Positions 60,169-64,000 of a stretch of 64,000 nt of DNA are shown one piece after another. A program made the position numbers and the translations under genes. The stretch spans positions 20,832,001 to 20,896,000 of the forward strand of contig OY992835.1 in NCBI GenBank assembly GCA_963921425.1. Direction: 5' to 3'. The DNA is from Dryas octopetala. Lineage: Eukaryota > Streptophyta > Magnoliopsida > Rosales > Rosaceae. Every line of letters starts with the position of its first letter. Positions within the stretch are counted from its first letter, which is position 1. The notes under the pieces are model-generated. The model searched no databases and was not told where the DNA came from. It saw nothing but the letters and a program-made list of their open reading frames with translations.

Positions 60169-62547
60169 ATGGAAGTTGCAAGCCCATTAAAAGATAGCAC
60201 TTCTGTGGCATCAAGTCCTTTCTCTTCTCCAAACGTTGGTGCCTTGCTCAAGATTAAGATCATTTCATGGTAAGTTTAATGTTGACTCACTTGGGTGTCA
60301 TCTATATTTGTTTGCATGCCTTTAAGCTTTTTTCTGTTCCTGATGTTTGAATCTTGTCTCAGGACCCAAGAGACTGGTTTGCCTGTTTCGGTTAGTGTTC
60401 GAGTCGGTGGCAAGATCTTCAACCTACACAAGGTAAGAGATTGAAAATTCTTATTGCATTTTCTTAATGAAAGTAGAGTGCTATATTATGCTTTCAACTT
60501 CTAAAATGTCCCATGTTCAACTTACTGCAGAATTTTATACCAAAGACTTAATCTTTTCACTTTATGATAATTTTTCAGCACCCACTATTTTCAAAGAGTG
60601 GGTATTTCAAGAAAATATTGGATGAATCAACTGAGCTTGAGTTACCACCAGACTTCCCTGGAGGCCCAGAGACCTTTGAGATGATTGCATTGTTCATCTA
60701 TGGCTCCTCCACATTGATTGACCCATTCAATGTAGTAGCCCTGAGATGTGCAGCAGAGTTCCTTGAAATGACAGAAGATAACTGCTCTGGCAACCTCTGT
60801 GAGCGCTTTGATCTCTACTTAAACCAAGTGGTCATGCAAAGTTGGGATGACACATTAATAGTACTCCAGAAGTGCCAAACTTTACTTCCTTGGTCTGAAG
60901 ACCTGCTAATTGTGAGCCGCTGCATAGAGTGTCTTGCCTTCATGTCTTGCATGGAGATCCTTGATCCGGAGAGAAGGCGTGACCATCCAGTACTCACATT
61001 GGAGGCGCTGAGCACCCGAAATTGGAGCTGTGAAATGGGGAAGGACATTATGAGTCAGGACCTCTGGATCAAGGACCTCATTGCTCTACCATTCGGGTTC
61101 TTTAAAAGGATAATAGGATCCCTGAGAAGACAAGGTATGAAAGAAAAATTTCTGAGCCCCATTATTATTTTCTATGCTAACAAATGGGTAATTTCTAAGA
61201 AGACACTCCAATTTTGGGAGAACTCTGGTCAGAGAAATGGGGATGATCACAAAGTTTCAGTGATCCTACAAGGCATTCTTGATTTGCTGCCCATGAGAGA
61301 GAAGGCTAGTCGAGCAATTCCCATCGGGTTTTACTTTGCAATTCTTTCTAGATCCCTTGAAGTGGGTTTGAGATGTGATAGTATGGCAAAGTTGCATCAG
61401 CAGATTGTATCACAATTGCACTTTGCCCAACTTGAAGATTTTATCTTTCCGAAAAGTGGAAGTGAGTCAATTTCTTCTAGCATGGAGGTGACTACAATGG
61501 AGAACATAATTTCAACATATGTATCATCTAACTTGGAGACAGATCATAGTCTTTCAGCAGGCAACTTAATTGTTGCAGAGCTATGGGATGCATATCTTTC
61601 CCACATAGCTCCTGATCCAAATATGGGGCCTAAAAGACTCATCGAACTCATTGAAAGAGTGCCGGTATCCTATAGACACAGTCATGATAAACTCTACAGG
61701 ACAATGAACACTTTCCTACAGGTAACTACTTCATGATCAACTCATTGTTGACTCAAACTCATTGTTGACTCAGCAGTATTTTTCTATTCTTCAGGCACAT
61801 CCAAGTGTATCACAAGAAGAGAAGTGGGCGGTGTGCAAGTACCTCAACTGCCAAAAACTATCACAAGAGACATGCATTGAGGCTGTGCAAAATGAATTGA
61901 TGCCGCTGCGTTTAATTGTCCAGGCACTTTTTGTCCAGCAACTCAGCACACACCAAGCTTTCAAAGAATGCTCAGATTCATTCAGATATGTACACTGTGG
62001 AGACTTTTCTGGGAGCCTCTCAAGCTCTAGGTGCCCAAACTCCAAAAGCCAGAATCTAGGAGATAATAGTCCATACACAGATGATAGAGCAGAGCCAGCT
62101 GGAAGCAGACCCTTGAGCTTCTTGCTACAAAAGGACCTTGTAATTCAGAGACCTGAGTTATCAAGGAAGGAATATGAGTCCACTAGCTTCAGAATTCAGA
62201 GCCTTGAACAAGAGCTCATGTCCTTGAAGAGGAGCCTTCAATGGCAGAGCATTTCAAAGAAAAAAGAGCCAATTTCAACCACAGCACAGAGCATCAAATC
62301 ATTTGGTAAGGAAAGTAGGTCACTGAGCAAAAAGAGCAACCCACTTGGCAATGTGACAGGTTGCATTGGCTCTGTGAATTTTGCTTCACAAAGAAAGTAT
62401 GCCAGTCGACTACTGAAGGTCTTTCGCCAAATTTCCTTGTTTGGAAGTAGAAAACAAAAGAGAAAGCCAGGTGCTGCCCCCAGCCCATGGTCCAAACCAA
62501 TGCAGCAGAATACTCACCAACATAAGATGTATGAAAATCAGAACTAG
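60169..62547 (+). CDS. NPH3/RPT2-like BTB protein (At5g48130 type)
   Basis: Member of the NRL family, proteins that act at the plasma membrane as phototropin signalling partners or candidate CUL3 substrate adaptors; this subgroup has no settled role. Four exons: 60169-60269, 60363-60432, 60579-61721 and 61795-62547; 688 residues. The BTB domain starts at about residue 43 (VSVRVGGKIFNLHKHPLFSKSG) and includes ELPPDFPGGPETFEMIALF. The NPH3 domain (about 208-470) starts with MSQDLWIKDLIALPF and has FYANKWV, and the conserved end KLYRTMNTFLQ-AHPSVSQEEKWAVCKYLNCQKLS, split by the last intron. A short coiled coil (FRIQSLEQELMSLKRSLQ) and a basic tail follow. The ATG at 60169 follows the in-frame context best; an ATG at 60157 is in another frame. 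Confidence 0.9.
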
Positions 62548-63255
62548 TAATGATCATAACCAAGGGGTGAATAATTGTTCATGTGCAATTTTCTTAGAAA
62601 AAAGTAGTTGCTGATTCACATACAACCAGGGCTTCAATATAAGAATGATATATATATTTGTGCATCTTGGCCAATTAAACGTTCATACATTCAACATGAG
62701 ATTCATCAAATTAGTATATTTCAAGGAAACCATGGTAAGCCCAAACTCCCCATGTTTATACTACAACAGTTGATCATTGCTTGATTAAAATACATAGCAA
62801 AACCAAAGAAACTAACAAAATAGGCTGTGAAAGAGCTGTTGTTGTTGCTAATTAAGCAATTGGAGCTGCTTCAGAAAAAGGTGTCATGATAAGCAGCCTT
62901 GCACAAGAAATCATATACATCTTCAAAAAAAATTGTTCCTCATCGCTACCAATAACATCATATCCCAATAAGGAAGGAGGAGGCGATTAGAATATTGTAT
63001 CATATGCAAATTAGAGACATTAACTTCATAAATTTAGGTAGCAACACCCATGCGTACATATGCAGAACATCACCATAAAATCAATTAGCTTTATGTTAAA
63101 TTATTCCATAACTCAAAATCCCACCTACAAATACCTCATCCAAACACAGCCTTAAAAAGGACTAAGAAAAATGAGAAAAAGTAATAATACTAGATACATC
63201 AAACTCCTCGAGGTTTATACTTGATTTGATCATAACTTAGTAAAATGGCTTTAAT
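62548..63255. other. Intergenic
   Basis: NPH3 3' untranslated region, then the 3' flank of an F-box gene copy. The block at 62823-62890 (GGCTGTGAAAGAGCTG ... AATTGGAGCTGCTTCA) is repeated at 63463-63527. Confidence 0.5.
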
Positions 63256-63310
63256 TCAAACACCTGCTCCAGTTACTGGTGAAACTAAAGTCTCTAAGTA
63301 TATTCGTCTT
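63256..63310 (-). pseudogene. C-terminal remnant of an F-box gene copy
   Basis: Read on the minus strand, the frame ends YLETLVSPVTGAGV then a stop, parallel to YSETLVSPITGN at the end of the F-box frame at 63671. No coding similarity was visible further upstream (63311-63460). With the shared flank at 62823-62890 this looks like a decayed tandem copy. Confidence 0.45.
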
Positions 63311-63670
63311 AATGAACTCGGTGGGCAAAATTCAAGCCAATGCAGCGCTCCGTTTACTAAGCACCCATGCCCCTCAATACGAACACACTCGAGGATTTCA
63401 ACAGTCCTCCATGAACTCTAGTGTAAAGATGGCAATTTTGGTTTTCCACTCACCCACATGTTGGCTGTGAAAAAGAGCTGCTACTGTGGTTCCTAGGCAA
63501 TTGGAGCTGCTTCAAAAATGGTGTCACTCTTTAAAGTTATTGGAAAAGCACCTCAAGTAATCACCATTCAGACCTGCAACAATTTTTCCATCATTATGCT
63601 GTTCCAAACAATTGAATATCACAAAGAAATAGAAAATGAAAGACTCAGAGTGTTGGTTTTGGGTGTATGC

Positions 63671-64000
63671 TCAATTGCCGGTTATTGGTGAAACTAAAGT
63701 CTCTGAGTACATAACTGCTTTAGACGACAAACTAGTAGGAGTATCAAAAAAAGTGTTATTTTTCTTTTCCTTGGGATTACATAATGCCATGCTGCGTCCT
63801 TTATGGCAAGACATCAAAACTTCACCATTCTCTAAAATGCATATTGGCTTCTCCCCAAAAATTACAATCTTATTAGGAATTTTCATGAGTTCAGTCCAAG
63901 ATTCATTTACCCCATATTCCTTCATCACCCATATTGTAATTCTAAGATAGCAAGAGTTGTGATTCCACAAATATACACACACAGAATTTCTAATTGTCCC
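63671..64000 (-). CDS. F-box associated domain protein, C-terminal part (runs off window)
   Basis: The minus-strand frame is open from the window edge to a TGA at 63671-63673. It reads CVYLWNHNSCYLRITIWVMK, then EYGVNESWTELMKIP, PICILENGEVLMSCH and ALCNPKEKK, ending YSETLVSPITGN. The order VWVMKEYGV-x-ESWTK-L, P-x-C-x-x-x-x-GE-x-L, L-x-NP is the C-terminal half of the plant F-box associated (FBA) domain found in CPR1-like F-box proteins, SCF ubiquitin-ligase substrate receptors. The F-box itself would lie beyond 64000. No break is seen in the visible part. The same family supplies the pseudogene at 37596-38043. Confidence 0.7.
   Translation of the reverse strand, partial: GTIRNSVCVYLWNHNSCYLRITIWVMKEYGVNESWTELMKIPNKIVIFGEKPICILENGEVLMSCHKGRSMALCNPKEKKNNTFFDTPTSLSSKAVMYSETLVSPITGN

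Noticed and set aside
1..64000. CRISPR arrays, operons, ribosome binding sites, phage or plasmid features
   Set aside because: Intron-containing plant nuclear DNA; no regularly spaced direct repeats or prokaryotic gene organisation were seen.

Overview
The window is nuclear DNA from a flowering plant: a eudicot, outside Brassicaceae by gene structure and spacing, possibly a woody rosid. I cannot name the species. The evidence is plant-only gene families (OBERON PHD protein, GRAS, group I WRKY, cytokinin receptor kinase, plant WNK, NPH3/BTB, X8), GT-AG introns in AT-rich sequence, long gene-poor stretches, and many small non-autonomous transposons. All exon joins below were made by hand by matching splice sites, reading phase and family conservation; every join keeps frame.

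Layout, left to right. 0-4.7 kb: a broken LINE RNase H fragment, a small EAR-motif protein (2692-3078, +) and a hAT-like element (3767-4472). 4.9-10.4 kb: a 20-exon mitochondrial HSP90 (HSP90-6/TRAP1 type, +). 12.7-14.7 kb: OBERON PHD protein (+). 14.7-26.2 kb: a gene-poor stretch with at least three inverted-repeat transposons, the best being a MULE-like element at 23658-24399. 26.2-33.3 kb: a 13-exon cytokinin receptor histidine kinase, HK2 type (+). 35.1-36.3 kb: a secreted X8 carbohydrate-binding protein (+). 37.6-38.6 kb: an F-box pseudogene followed by a broken copy of X8 exon 1 and intron 1. 40.2-40.8 kb: two adjacent PIF/Harbinger-like MITEs. 45.1-46.7 kb: GRAS factor of the PAT1 clade (+). 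47.6-50.1 kb: group I WRKY, WRKY1 type (-), convergent with PAT1. 52.9-54.4 kb: intronless ESS2/DGCR14 splicing factor (+). 56.5-58.0 kb: WNK11-like kinase (+). 60.2-62.5 kb: NPH3/BTB protein (+). 62.8-64.0 kb: 3' end of an F-box gene (-) running off the window, plus the tail of a second copy.

The genes do not form one pathway, as expected for a plant chromosome. Their order is informative. From memory, HSP90-6, OBE1 and the DGCR14-like gene are neighbours in Arabidopsis (At3g07770, At3g07780, At3g07790), while an NPH3 gene, PAT1 and OBE2 are close together elsewhere (At5g48130, At5g48150, At5g48160). This window holds members of both sets together, so it looks like the unduplicated ancestral block.

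I found no undescribed multi-gene system. The most unusual signals are small: several target-site-duplication-flanked insertions made of little more than a poly(A) tail, a MULE-like element carrying E2F-type motifs and a near-perfect internal hairpin, and repeat arrays flanking the WRKY domains.
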